Positions 42,179-50,073 of a DNA stretch of 64,000 nt are shown one piece after another. This stretch comes from Anaerolineaceae bacterium (GTDB taxonomy: Bacteria > Chloroflexota > Anaerolineae > Aggregatilineales > Phototrophicaceae). The notes beneath the pieces are model-generated. The model did not search any database. It was not told the origin of the DNA and saw only the letters and a list, made by a program, of their open reading frames with translations. Each line of letters starts with the position of its first letter. The stretch's first letter is position 1. The stretch spans positions 1-64,000 of the forward strand of contig REDR01000131.1 in NCBI GenBank assembly GCA_007693385.1. The letters run 5' to 3'. A program made the translations under genes and the position numbers.

Positions 42179-43936
42179 ATGTTATCAAACCGCGAAATCG
42201 CCGACATCTTCGAGACGATCAGCGATATGTTGCAATTAAAGGGCGAAGTCGTCCACCGCTATCTATCTTACCGGCGGGCGGCGGAAACCATCCGCGAGTT
42301 GCCGCGTGACCTGCGGGCTATCGCGGCTGAGGGCGATCTGACCGCTATCGACAATATCGGGCGCACGCTGGCCGACAAAATCGAGGAGATGCTGGCTAGC
42401 GGCGAGTTGCAATTCTACGAAAAACTGAAAGCGGAAATCCCCGAAGGCGTGGTCGAGATGATGCGCTTGAACGGCGTCGGGCCGAAGAAAGCCCGCCTAT
42501 TCTGGGACGAACTGGACATCACCGACGTGAACGCGCTGGAAACGGCGGCGCGGGCGGGTAAGCTAGCCGCGCTTAAGGGCATGGGGCAGAAGTCGGAGCA
42601 GAAGATCATCGACGCTATCGACGCGCAAGCCCGCCGCACCGGACGGGCGCCGCTAGGCAAGGCATTGCCCGCCGCGCAGAACATCGTCGCGTTATTGCGC
42701 GAGATCGACGCGGTGAAGCAGATCGAAATCGCCGGAAGCATCCGCCGCGCTCGCCCGACGATTGGCGATGTGGATATTCTGGTCGCCGTCGATGATATGG
42801 CGGACAGCGCCGAAATCATGCGAGCGTTCGTCAACATGCAGAACGTCGCCCGCGTGCTAGGTCACGGCGAGACGAAATCCAGCGTGGAACTGCTGGACGG
42901 CGTTCAGGTTGATCTGCGCGTGTTGCCTGCGGCGCGGTGGGGTACGGCTCTGCAATACTTCACCGGAAGCATGGCGCACAACGTCAAAGTACGGCAAATC
43001 GCGCTGGCGAAGGGCTACAGCCTCAATGAACACGCGCTGAGTCCGGTGGACGAGGACGGCGAGATCATCGCGGATGCCGACAAGCGCACTTTCTCGACGG
43101 AGGCGGCGCTGTATGAGGCGCTCGGGCTGGCATGGATTCCGCCGGAATTGCGTGAGGACACTGGCGAGATAGAAGCCTCTCGCGGCGACGGATTACCGGC
43201 GCTCATCACGTTGGACGACATCCGCGCTGACCTGCACATGCACACCACCTACAGCGACGGCAAGGCCTCCGTCCGCGACATGGCGCTGGCCGCCATCGAG
43301 CGCGGGCGCGAATACATCGTCATCACCGACCATTCGCGCAGTCTGGGCATCGCCAACGGCTTGAGCATCGAGCGCTTGCTGGCACTCGGCGCGGAGATAG
43401 AGCGCGTTAACGATGAATTGGGCGATAGAATCCGCGTGTTCTGGGGTACGGAGATGGACATTAACGCCGATGGCTCGCTGGATTATCCCGACGATGTGCT
43501 GGCACGGCTGGATTTCGTCATCGCGTCGTTGCATACCAGTCTGGGGCAGGAGCGCCAGCGCATCACCGAGCGCCTGCTGAACGCCATCCGCAACCCGCAC
43601 GTTGATTTGATCGGCCATCCGCACGCGCAGAGAATCCCCGAACGCGAGCCGGTAGACGCCGACATGGACGCGGTATTCGCCGCCGCGCTGGAACACGACA
43701 CCGCGCTGGAGATCAACGCCAACCCCATCCGGCTTGATCTGTCGGCGGCGTATGCGCGGCGGGCGGCTGAGATGGGAATTCGGCTGGCGATCAACACCGA
43801 CGCCCATCACCCGCGTGACATGGACTTGATGCACTACGGCATCCGCACCGCGCGGCGCGGCTGGATCACGGCGGAGACGGTCATCAACACATGGCCGCTA
43901 GCGCGTTTTGCGGCGTGGTGTCGCCGCCACGATTGA
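42179..43936 (+). CDS. polX: DNA polymerase X family with PHP domain
   Basis: 585 residues. Residues 1-150 hold the helix-hairpin-helix modules (IDNIGRTLADKI; LNGVGPKKARLF; LKGMGQKSEQKI). The nucleotidyltransferase site is IAGSIRRARPTIGDVDILV (about 183-201), with the third Asp in VQVDLRVL. The PHP phosphoesterase domain starts with DLHMHTTYSDG (351-361) and continues with ITDHSRS, GTEMDI, HPHAQR and INTDAHHP, so its metal ligands are complete. This bacterial type fills short gaps in base excision repair and has 3'-5' exonuclease activity from the PHP domain. GGAG precedes the ATG. Confidence 0.95.
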   Translation: MLSNREIADIFETISDMLQLKGEVVHRYLSYRRAAETIRELPRDLRAIAAEGDLTAIDNIGRTLADKIEEMLASGELQFYEKLKAEIPEGVVEMMRLNGVGPKKARLFWDELDITDVNALETAARAGKLAALKGMGQKSEQKIIDAIDAQARRTGRAPLGKALPAAQNIVALLREIDAVKQIEIAGSIRRARPTIGDVDILVAVDDMADSAEIMRAFVNMQNVARVLGHGETKSSVELLDGVQVDLRVLPAARWGTALQYFTGSMAHNVKVRQIALAKGYSLNEHALSPVDEDGEIIADADKRTFSTEAALYEALGLAWIPPELREDTGEIEASRGDGLPALITLDDIRADLHMHTTYSDGKASVRDMALAAIERGREYIVITDHSRSLGIANGLSIERLLALGAEIERVNDELGDRIRVFWGTEMDINADGSLDYPDDVLARLDFVIASLHTSLGQERQRITERLLNAIRNPHVDLIGHPHAQRIPEREPVDADMDAVFAAALEHDTALEINANPIRLDLSAAYARRAAEMGIRLAINTDAHHPRDMDLMHYGIRTARRGWITAETVINTWPLARFAAWCRRHD

Positions 43937-43991
43937 ACGCACGATGTAAAGGATCAGCGATAATCTGTCAGCCACAGTATGGAAGCGTGAT

Positions 43992-44705
43992 ATGGACGAT
44001 CCACGAAATCAACCAAACGATCAACCGGACGCGGGCGGCTTACCACCGCCACCACCGCCACGCCGCCCACGACGGCCACCGCCGAATCCGCAACAGCGCG
44101 GACGGGCACGACATCGCCGCGATAGCGGGCTGTATCTGCCGCTATGGTCTATCCTGCTGGTGATCGTGCTGGCCTGTGCGGTTACGGCGGGCGTGGTCTT
44201 TGTGGTGTTGAATCTGGGCGGCGACAATCAGCGCGTTGTCGATGCACAGGGGACGCCGCTCCCGCCCACGCAACCGCCGCCGGTGCTGATCGTCAGTTCG
44301 CCGGTGCCTACCGAGCGTCCGGCAGATTTTCCGGTATCACCGGCGACGGCCACCATCCCGCCTGAATTTGATCTGCAAAGCCTGTTTCAGTTGCCGCCTG
44401 ATTTCAGCTTGGCCGGGCCGACTTTGCCGACGCCGGTCTTAACGCCGACGCCTATCGCCATCACCATCGGCGCGGAGGTGGTCGTCTTTGATCTGGGCGG
44501 GCAGGAGCTAAACGTGCGCGACTCGCCCGGCGTGTTCGGCACCAGCATCTTATTCCGTGCGACAGAAGGCGAGCGCTTCGTCGTGGTGGATGGGCCGGAA
44601 CAGCAAGATAACCTGACGTGGTGGCAGATTCAAAGCGTCGGCCAGCGCTCACAGGTTGGTTGGGCGTCCGGGCAATATCTGCAAGCGGTACCCGCCACTC
44701 AGTAG
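43992..44705 (+). CDS. Membrane-anchored SH3-domain protein
   Basis: 237 residues. A Pro/Arg-rich cytoplasmic tail (GLPPPPPPRRPRRPPP) is followed by one membrane helix (LPLWSILLVIVLACAVTAGVVFVVL, about 48-75), a Pro/Thr-rich spacer, and a C-terminal SH3-like module with ELNVRDSPGVFG, FVVVDGPEQQ and VGWASGQYLQ. The SH3 module would face outward and may bind cell-wall peptide or glycan. Its last 7 bp overlap the convergent methyltransferase gene. The partner of the proline-rich tail is unknown. Confidence 0.8.
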   Translation: MDDPRNQPNDQPDAGGLPPPPPPRRPRRPPPNPQQRGRARHRRDSGLYLPLWSILLVIVLACAVTAGVVFVVLNLGGDNQRVVDAQGTPLPPTQPPPVLIVSSPVPTERPADFPVSPATATIPPEFDLQSLFQLPPDFSLAGPTLPTPVLTPTPIAITIGAEVVVFDLGGQELNVRDSPGVFGTSILFRATEGERFVVVDGPEQQDNLTWWQIQSVGQRSQVGWASGQYLQAVPATQ

Positions 44706-45901
44706 ACGCGCAATAACAGCCCCTTGAGGTAATCGCCCTCGGGGAAGGTCAGCGCGATGGGGTGGTCGGGCGTTGCGTTCAGGCGGGCGACGATCTGCGC
44801 GTCGCGTCCGCTATCGACCAGCGCCCCGAATACGATCTTCTGGAATAAATCCGCCGTGATCGCGCCGGAGCAAGAGAACGTCATCAGGTAGCCGCCCGGA
44901 CGCACCACCGCCAGCGCATTCAGGTTGATGTCCTTATAGCCGCGTGCGGCGCGTTCCACCTGTGATTTACTCTGCGCGAATTTCGGCGGATCGAGAATCA
45001 CCGCGTCGTAGACCGCGCCCGCGTCGGCGATGTCGCGCAGGTAGTCGAACACGTCCGCTTGCACATGCTCGGCGCGTTCGGCGTCGAAGCCGTTCAGCGC
45101 GATGTTGGCTTCGGCTAGTTCCAGCGCATCCAGCGACGCATCCACATTGGTGACTGTTGCGCCGGGCACGGTCAGCGCGTGTAGGCCGAAACCGCCGCTA
45201 TAGCTGAACAGATTCAGCACGCGGGCGGCGGGCATCTCAGCGCGGAGGTGTGCTGAAAGCAGGGCGCGATTATCCGCTTGATCGAGATAAAAGCCGGTCT
45301 TGTGGCCGTTGTATACATCCACGTCGATCTTGACCGCGCCGCCCTCCGTGATGGTGATTGCTTCCGGCGGTTCATGCCCCCAGATGTGAGCGTTACGGAT
45401 TTCTAAACCCTCTTTTTTGCGGGCGTCGGCGTCACTGCGCTCATAGATACCGTCCACATCGAGCAGGGTGGCGAGGATGTCGGCGATCAGGTGGCGGCGC
45501 TTGTCGATGCCCAGCGTCAACGCCTGCATGACCAGAAAGCGCCCGTAACGATCAACGATCAGGCCGGGCAGATAGTCGCTCTCGGCATGGATCAGCCGGT
45601 AGCCGCCGTCCGCTTGCCCGTTGTAATGAGCGCGGGCGGTGACGGCGCGGCGGATGGTCTTCAGCCACCAATCATCGTCAATCGCCTCCTCATCCCATGT
45701 CAGGGCGCGGGCTTGAATCTGCGAATGCGGATTCCAGTAACCCCGCGCCAGAAAGCGCCCGTCGTGGGCGCGAATGTCGATGATGTCGCCGGGCTGTGGA
45801 TCGCCTTCCAGCCCGCGAATCGCGCCGGAAAATATCCACGGGTGACGGTTGATGATTGGCCGGTCACGATTCGGCTTGAGGTAAAGTCGGCCTGCGCTCA
45901 T
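44699..45901 (-). CDS. Class I SAM-dependent rRNA methyltransferase (RlmI-like)
   Basis: 400 residues. An N-terminal PUA domain (KPNRDRPIINRHPWIFSGAI) is followed by an EEHD-like middle region and a Rossmann methyltransferase domain: VLNLFSYSGGFGLHAL (SAM site), NVDASLDALELAE, VILDPPKFAQSK and LMTFSCSGAI with the catalytic Cys. The family makes m5C in 23S rRNA (RlmI at C1962 in E. coli). It overlaps the FHA gene by 4 bp on the same strand. Confidence 0.9.
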   Translation of the reverse strand: MSAGRLYLKPNRDRPIINRHPWIFSGAIRGLEGDPQPGDIIDIRAHDGRFLARGYWNPHSQIQARALTWDEEAIDDDWWLKTIRRAVTARAHYNGQADGGYRLIHAESDYLPGLIVDRYGRFLVMQALTLGIDKRRHLIADILATLLDVDGIYERSDADARKKEGLEIRNAHIWGHEPPEAITITEGGAVKIDVDVYNGHKTGFYLDQADNRALLSAHLRAEMPAARVLNLFSYSGGFGLHALTVPGATVTNVDASLDALELAEANIALNGFDAERAEHVQADVFDYLRDIADAGAVYDAVILDPPKFAQSKSQVERAARGYKDINLNALAVVRPGGYLMTFSCSGAITADLFQKIVFGALVDSGRDAQIVARLNATPDHPIALTFPEGDYLKGLLLRVY

Positions 45902-46338
45902 TCGATCTCCAGACGGTAATGTGTTTCGCCGATGCTGATGATGTCCTCACTGGTGAGGATGATCGGCTCTTTGACCGGTAAATTATTGAGTAGCGTCCCG
46001 TTGCGGCTGTGGCGGTCTTCCAGCCACCATTGACCATCGCGCAGGAAAACGCGGGCGTGTTCGCTACTGGCGAAGGTATCGTCGATATGCACGCTGTTAG
46101 AACGGGCGCGTCCGAGCGTGGTTAGCGGCAACAGTGGCGCGGATTCGCCGGTGGTGATGTATTGCCCATCAGCTTCGATCAACTTCGCCAGACGGCCATA
46201 ACTGCGCTTGCTGGCTTTGATGCGCTCGATGGCAGTGCGGTGTTCGCGCCAGATGGCGTAAAACATCAGCGCGAGGATCAGCAAGAGGAGCAAGGCGGCG
46301 CTGATGCGTAAGATCAACAGGATGGCGGCGGTACTCAC
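45898..46338 (-). CDS. Membrane-anchored FHA-domain protein (FhaB-like)
   Basis: 146 residues. One N-terminal helix (LLLILRISAALLLLLILALMFYAI) anchors a C-terminal FHA domain: LTTLGRARSNSVHIDDTFASSEHARVF, WWLEDRHSRNGTLLNN and VKEPIILTSEDIISIGETHYRL. The phosphothreonine-binding R, S and N positions are kept. GTG start, with AAGGAG upstream. It pairs with the next FHA gene, an arrangement known from Actinobacteria where FhaA/FhaB link Ser/Thr kinases to wall synthesis. No kinase or phosphatase gene is near here. Confidence 0.87.
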   Translation of the reverse strand: MSTAAILLILRISAALLLLLILALMFYAIWREHRTAIERIKASKRSYGRLAKLIEADGQYITTGESAPLLPLTTLGRARSNSVHIDDTFASSEHARVFLRDGQWWLEDRHSRNGTLLNNLPVKEPIILTSEDIISIGETHYRLEIE

Positions 46339-46357
46339 GGCGGGCGGCTCCTTCGGC

Positions 46358-47152
46358 TCAGTTAAATGAGTCTTGCGGGCCGGTAGCGTCGTCTACGTCG
46401 TCGGCCTCATCGTCGTCGTTATCGTCAACCATATAGACCATCTGCGTATCGCCCAGTTGAATCACATCGCCGGAGTTCAGCCGGTGTTCGCGGATTTGCA
46501 CGCCGTTGACGAACGTGCCGCTTTTGCTCCGCGCATTGAACAGGATATGCTCATCGAAGCGGCGGCGAATCTGCGCGTGATGACGTGACACGGCGGGGTC
46601 GCTCAGCACGATCTGGTTATCGCTGTGCCGTCCGATGTTGGTCACCGGCGCGATCAATGGCACGATCAACTGATCGTCAATGATGAGTTGTGCGCCCGAT
46701 AGCGTGGCGGACGCCTTCGGGATGCTGACCGCCTGCATGGTGGCGGTACTGCTTTGCTGTTCGCGTTCGCGGTGGGCGGCGTGGACGGTGAAGCGATTGA
46801 CCGCCAGTGACGCATCCGCCAGAAGCACGACGCGGGGTTCGGCGGGCAGATGATAGCCCGCGCTCCGTGCCAGTTCGACCAGATGGCCGGTCAGTGAAGC
46901 GCTGAGCGCCGGATGCCGCCGTATGAGCGCTGACTGTACATCGGGATGCAGGCCGATCAGGTATTCATCCGGCGCGACGGGTGGCGCGTCGGGTTCGTCC
47001 GGACGATGTGCGCCGGATTCCATCTCCCGCACCAATTGAAGCGCGATGTCCTGAGCGCGGATGCGATTGCCGAACAGCGCGACGAACGTGCTTTCGACCA
47101 GTTCGGCCAGTTGTGTTTCAAGGCGTGTGATGTGCTGTTGTTTTATCATCAT
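46358..47152 (-). CDS. DUF3662 and FHA domain protein (FhaA-like)
   Basis: 264 residues. The N-terminal DUF3662-type domain (ITRLETQLAELVESTFVALFGNRIRAQDIALQLVREME, then YLIGLHPDV) is followed by a linker and an FHA domain (VTNIGRHSDNQIVLSDPAVSRHHAQIRRR, SKSGTFVNGVQIREHRL). The phosphothreonine-binding R, S, H and N residues are present. The C-terminus is very acidic (DDNDDDEADDVDD). It lies 19 bp upstream of the FhaB-like gene on the same strand. Confidence 0.88.
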   Translation of the reverse strand: MMIKQQHITRLETQLAELVESTFVALFGNRIRAQDIALQLVREMESGAHRPDEPDAPPVAPDEYLIGLHPDVQSALIRRHPALSASLTGHLVELARSAGYHLPAEPRVVLLADASLAVNRFTVHAAHREREQQSSTATMQAVSIPKASATLSGAQLIIDDQLIVPLIAPVTNIGRHSDNQIVLSDPAVSRHHAQIRRRFDEHILFNARSKSGTFVNGVQIREHRLNSGDVIQLGDTQMVYMVDDNDDDEADDVDDATGPQDSFN

Positions 47153-47234
47153 AGCTGGCGATTATAGTCAAATAAGCGGTGATGGGCAATGTAGCGGCGA
47201 TTCACCGGCATGGCATCGTCAGCTAAACGTGGGG

Positions 47235-47277
47235 CAGGCGCGGCGGGTGTGCGTCATGCCTGCCCGCGCCGCGCCTG
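47235..47277. other. GC-rich stem-loop between foldase and FHA genes
   Basis: CAGGCGCGGC...GGG pairs with CCC...GCCGCGCCTG, a stem of 10 plus 3 pairs with a small bulge. It lies 16 bases after the stop of the foldase gene (minus strand). No T-run follows, so it may be a weak or Rho-assisted terminator or a transcript-stabilising hairpin. The remaining bases of 47153-47292 hold nothing else that I recognise. Confidence 0.45.
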
Positions 47278-47292
47278 TTAGATGTCGGTGTT

Positions 47293-48741
47293 TTAACGTT
47301 GCCGGAATGTGAAGCCGGGTTCTTGCGGCACGACATCCGGCCAGATGTCTGACGTGCTGATCTCGTTGTCCGGCTGACTGCGGAATTCGCGCAACCACTC
47401 GCTGAAGCCTTCTTCCAGCACCGCAGACACTTCGGCATCTTCGATGTCGCGTTCTTCACGTTCGCGCACCTGTATGATGTGGAAGCCAAAGTCGGTCTGG
47501 ACGGGTTCTTCGCTGATCGCGCCGACGGGTTGCTCGCGCACCGCCTCGCGGAAGCCGGCCACGAAGTTGTAGCTGTTCACCCAATTTAGCTCACCACCGT
47601 TCGCGCCGGAGCCGGTATCCTGTGAACTGACGCGGGCGATAGCGGCGAAGGATTCGCCATTATTCAGCGCCTCGATGATGTCTTGCGCTTCGCTCTCCGT
47701 GCTGACCAGAATGTGACGGCTGTTCACCCAGATGGCGGCCTCCGGCACGTCCAGCACTTCCCGCGCTAGCTTGTCGCGCAGGGCGCGTATGCGGAACACT
47801 TCGCGGATGTCGTTGCGGCTGACGTTGGCATCAATGCCGACGTTGCGATAGAACAGCGCGAGCTGGTCGTTCACCGCTTGCTGACGCTCCTCAGCGCTGG
47901 GGCGCTCGGTTGGCGTCGGTGACGGGAACGGCGTCAGGCTGGGAGTCGGGGAGATTTCCGGCTCGGGCGTTTGCGTCGGCTCCGGTGATGGAGTTGGCGA
48001 GACAAGCGGGGTCGGCGTGGCGTCGATGACCGGTTCTTCGGCCTCTTCGCCTTCTTCACCTTCAAACGCTTCGTCGATGTCGTCAACGCCTACCGGCAAC
48101 GGGTCTTCAACGTCCAGCAGGTCGGCGGGGTCTTCTTCAAATTCGCCGATTTGCAAGAAGCGCTTGATCGCCTCGTCGATTTCTTCATCGGTCACGCTGA
48201 CTCCCAGTCGTTCGGCTTCCTGTTCGATCAGCCGATCATCAATCATGGTATTCAGCACGCGCAGGCCAAGCCGGTCGGACGCGCCGAGATCGTCGATCAG
48301 TTGGCGGAATTCAGGGTCAAACTGATAAAGCTGGTTGATGGCGTCGTTGGGGTCGGCCACCAATCCCAGCGAGATCAACGGGCTGACAGTGATGCTGACT
48401 TCCTCGTTGATGAGGGCGCGTTCAATGCGGACGCGCGTCTGAAATTCAGCGACAGAAATGCTCTGGTCATTGACGTTGGCGACGGTGCGGCGCGGGTTAA
48501 TGACTTGATCGACGACGAATACCACGCCGATCAAGGCCGCCACACCGACTAGAAAGACGACAGACCAGAAAAGCACATTACGCATGGTTTCCTGTTCTTG
48601 CTCGCGCCGCGATTTTTGCTCTTTTGAGGCGGCAGGCGTCAGTTTCTTTTCACCTTGCACCGCTTCGCCATTGGACTCGGGTTGTTGCGGTTGATTGTCG
48701 CGTGGCTTGGGCAACCCGGTTGATTGGCGTTTCTTTGCCAT
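47293..48741 (-). CDS. Membrane-anchored parvulin-type peptidylprolyl isomerase (SurA/PrsA-like)
   Basis: 482 residues. A charged cytoplasmic N-terminus precedes one membrane helix (VLFWSVVFLVGVAALIGVVFVV, about 55-76). A SurA-like N domain (VANVNDQSISVAEFQTRVRIE; MIDDRLIEQEAERLGVSV) contains an unusual acidic and Pro/Thr-rich insert (ATPTPLVSPTPSPEPTQTPEP). The parvulin domain is near residues 345-440 (NSRHILVSTESEAQ, SQDTGSGANGGELNWV, TDFGFHIIQV). It folds exported proteins. GAGGAG precedes the ATG. It follows rpsR by 84 bp on the same strand. Confidence 0.88.
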   Translation of the reverse strand: MAKKRQSTGLPKPRDNQPQQPESNGEAVQGEKKLTPAASKEQKSRREQEQETMRNVLFWSVVFLVGVAALIGVVFVVDQVINPRRTVANVNDQSISVAEFQTRVRIERALINEEVSITVSPLISLGLVADPNDAINQLYQFDPEFRQLIDDLGASDRLGLRVLNTMIDDRLIEQEAERLGVSVTDEEIDEAIKRFLQIGEFEEDPADLLDVEDPLPVGVDDIDEAFEGEEGEEAEEPVIDATPTPLVSPTPSPEPTQTPEPEISPTPSLTPFPSPTPTERPSAEERQQAVNDQLALFYRNVGIDANVSRNDIREVFRIRALRDKLAREVLDVPEAAIWVNSRHILVSTESEAQDIIEALNNGESFAAIARVSSQDTGSGANGGELNWVNSYNFVAGFREAVREQPVGAISEEPVQTDFGFHIIQVREREERDIEDAEVSAVLEEGFSEWLREFRSQPDNEISTSDIWPDVVPQEPGFTFRQR

Positions 48742-48825
48742 GTGCGTTACTCCTCAAGTCGGTGCGGCGATCGCGCCGGATAAGAGCGCCATCGCCGCAT
48801 CAATAGCTCACAGGGGAAAAGCGTC

Positions 48826-49218
48826 TTAGTCGCCGGAATCAACAAACGGGAGCAGACCGAGATGGCGGGCGCGTTTGATCTCTCGCGCTAGCTCACGCTG
48901 GCAACGGGCACAGTTGCCGGTCTGACGGCGCGGTTTGATCTTGCCGACTTCGGTCAGGTAGCGGCGCAGGGTGTCCGGGTCTTTATAGTCAAAGCATTTA
49001 CCCTCCGGGCAATAGCCGCTACGGTTACGCCGTCCACGTCGTCCGCGTGGTCCACCGGCGCCACCGCCGCCACCACCGCCGCCGCGATGCGGGCGATTGC
49101 GTCCGCCACCGCCACCGCCGCCGCGATTGTCGTCACGGTCACGTCTCGGCCTTGATCCTGTTTCACCGGCAGGGGCGGAATCCCCGGCCGCTTGTGTGGT
49201 TTCTTCTTCGTTACTCAC
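48826..49218 (-). CDS. rpsR: Ribosomal protein bS18 with Gly/Arg-rich N-terminal extension
   Basis: 130 residues against the usual 75 or so. The S18 core begins near residue 67 ([32 protein letters not shown]) and ends in the conserved [23 protein letters not shown]. The CPEGKC and CARC pairs make it the zinc-binding form. The first 65 residues are acidic, then [18 protein letters not shown]-like low complexity, which is not part of normal S18. GTG start, with GGGAGA upstream. It is the third gene of the classical rpsF-ssb-rpsR operon. Confidence 0.94.
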   Translation of the reverse strand: MSNEEETTQAAGDSAPAGETGSRPRRDRDDNRGGGGGGGRNRPHRGGGGGGGGAGGPRGRRGRRNRSGYCPEGKCFDYKDPDTLRRYLTEVGKIKPRRQTGNCARCQRELAREIKRARHLGLLPFVDSGD

Positions 49219-49254
49219 AGCGATTTTTCTCCCAAAAACTCATGTTTGGCTGGT

Positions 49255-49650
49255 TCAAAAGGCGTAGTCGCCACTATCCGGGCCTTCGCCATAATCAAAG
49301 TCGCCGTGTAGATTCTTGCGATCACCCAGCAAGATCATCTCGTTGGCGACTAACTCGGTGCGGAAGTGCTTCTTGCCGCTCTCGTCTTCCCATCCGCGTG
49401 TTTGCAGGCGACCTTCGACGTAGACCTGCTGACCTTTGCTCAAATGCGATTTGCAAATCTCGGCCAGATTGCCCCACGCCACCACGTTAAACCACTCGGT
49501 TTCTTCGCGGCGTTCGCCTTCGGCGGATGTCCAACTGCGGCTGGTGGCAACGCTAAAACTGGTCACGGGTCGTCCGCTAGGCGTGTAGCGCATTTCCGGT
49601 TCTCGCCCGACGTGGCCGATAATCATGACTTTGTTCAGTCCGCGTGCCAT
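49255..49650 (-). CDS. ssb: Single-stranded DNA-binding protein
   Basis: 131 residues. The OB fold is complete: LNKVMIIGHVGREPEMRYTPSGRPVTSFSVAT, TEWFNVVAWGNLAEI and LSKGQQVYVEGRLQTRGW. The C-terminal tail is short (GEGPDSGDYAF) and ends in an acidic/aromatic tip that is less standard than DDDIPF but should still attract partner proteins. It lies between rpsF and rpsR, as in many bacteria. AGGGAGA precedes the ATG. Confidence 0.95.
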   Translation of the reverse strand: MARGLNKVMIIGHVGREPEMRYTPSGRPVTSFSVATSRSWTSAEGERREETEWFNVVAWGNLAEICKSHLSKGQQVYVEGRLQTRGWEDESGKKHFRTELVANEMILLGDRKNLHGDFDYGEGPDSGDYAF

Positions 49651-49683
49651 GAGACACTTCTCCCTGTTCTTTGCGAACGGTTT

Positions 49684-49980
49684 TTACTCGTCGCCACGAA
49701 TGATGAGATGGCGCAAGACGAAAGGCGCCAGACGTAGCTCGCGCTCGATCTCCTCATTGGCCGTGCCGTCGATCTCCGCATGGAAGATGACGTAATAGCC
49801 TTCACGCTGACCGTCGATTTCGTAGGCCAGCCTGCGCCGCCCGAAGAAGTTGGTATCGACTTTGTTGACCGTCCCCAGCCCGTCAGCCTCAATCCAATCT
49901 TTGACCTGCTGGATGTTCTCGCGCAGGGTTTCGTCGTTGTCCAGTCGTAGCACAACAGTTAACTCGTATGATCTTTTCAT
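49684..49980 (-). CDS. rpsF: Ribosomal protein bS6
   Basis: 98 residues from MKRSYELTVVLRLDNDET. NKVDTNFFGRRRLAYEIDGQREGYYVIFHAEI is the family signature, and the protein ends in LRHLIIRGDE. It binds bS18 in the 30S platform. The start is ATG 49980; the track extension (to 50052) is upstream leader. AAAGGAAA lies about 13 bases before it. It heads the rpsF-ssb-rpsR operon, 93 bp from the end of the O-antigen ligase-like gene. Confidence 0.95.
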   Translation of the reverse strand: MKRSYELTVVLRLDNDETLRENIQQVKDWIEADGLGTVNKVDTNFFGRRRLAYEIDGQREGYYVIFHAEIDGTANEEIERELRLAPFVLRHLIIRGDE

Positions 49981-50073
49981 AAGGTGTGAAATTTCCTTTC
50001 CACGGAATAGCTCCACATCGGCGCGGGCGCGTCGTATGAAGCGGAAAGACACTTTGAAATCAGAGGCTCGATG

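Noticed and set aside
47235-47277. Intrinsic terminator for the foldase operon
   Set aside because: The stem is strong but no T-run follows on the minus strand, so I list it only as a stem-loop.
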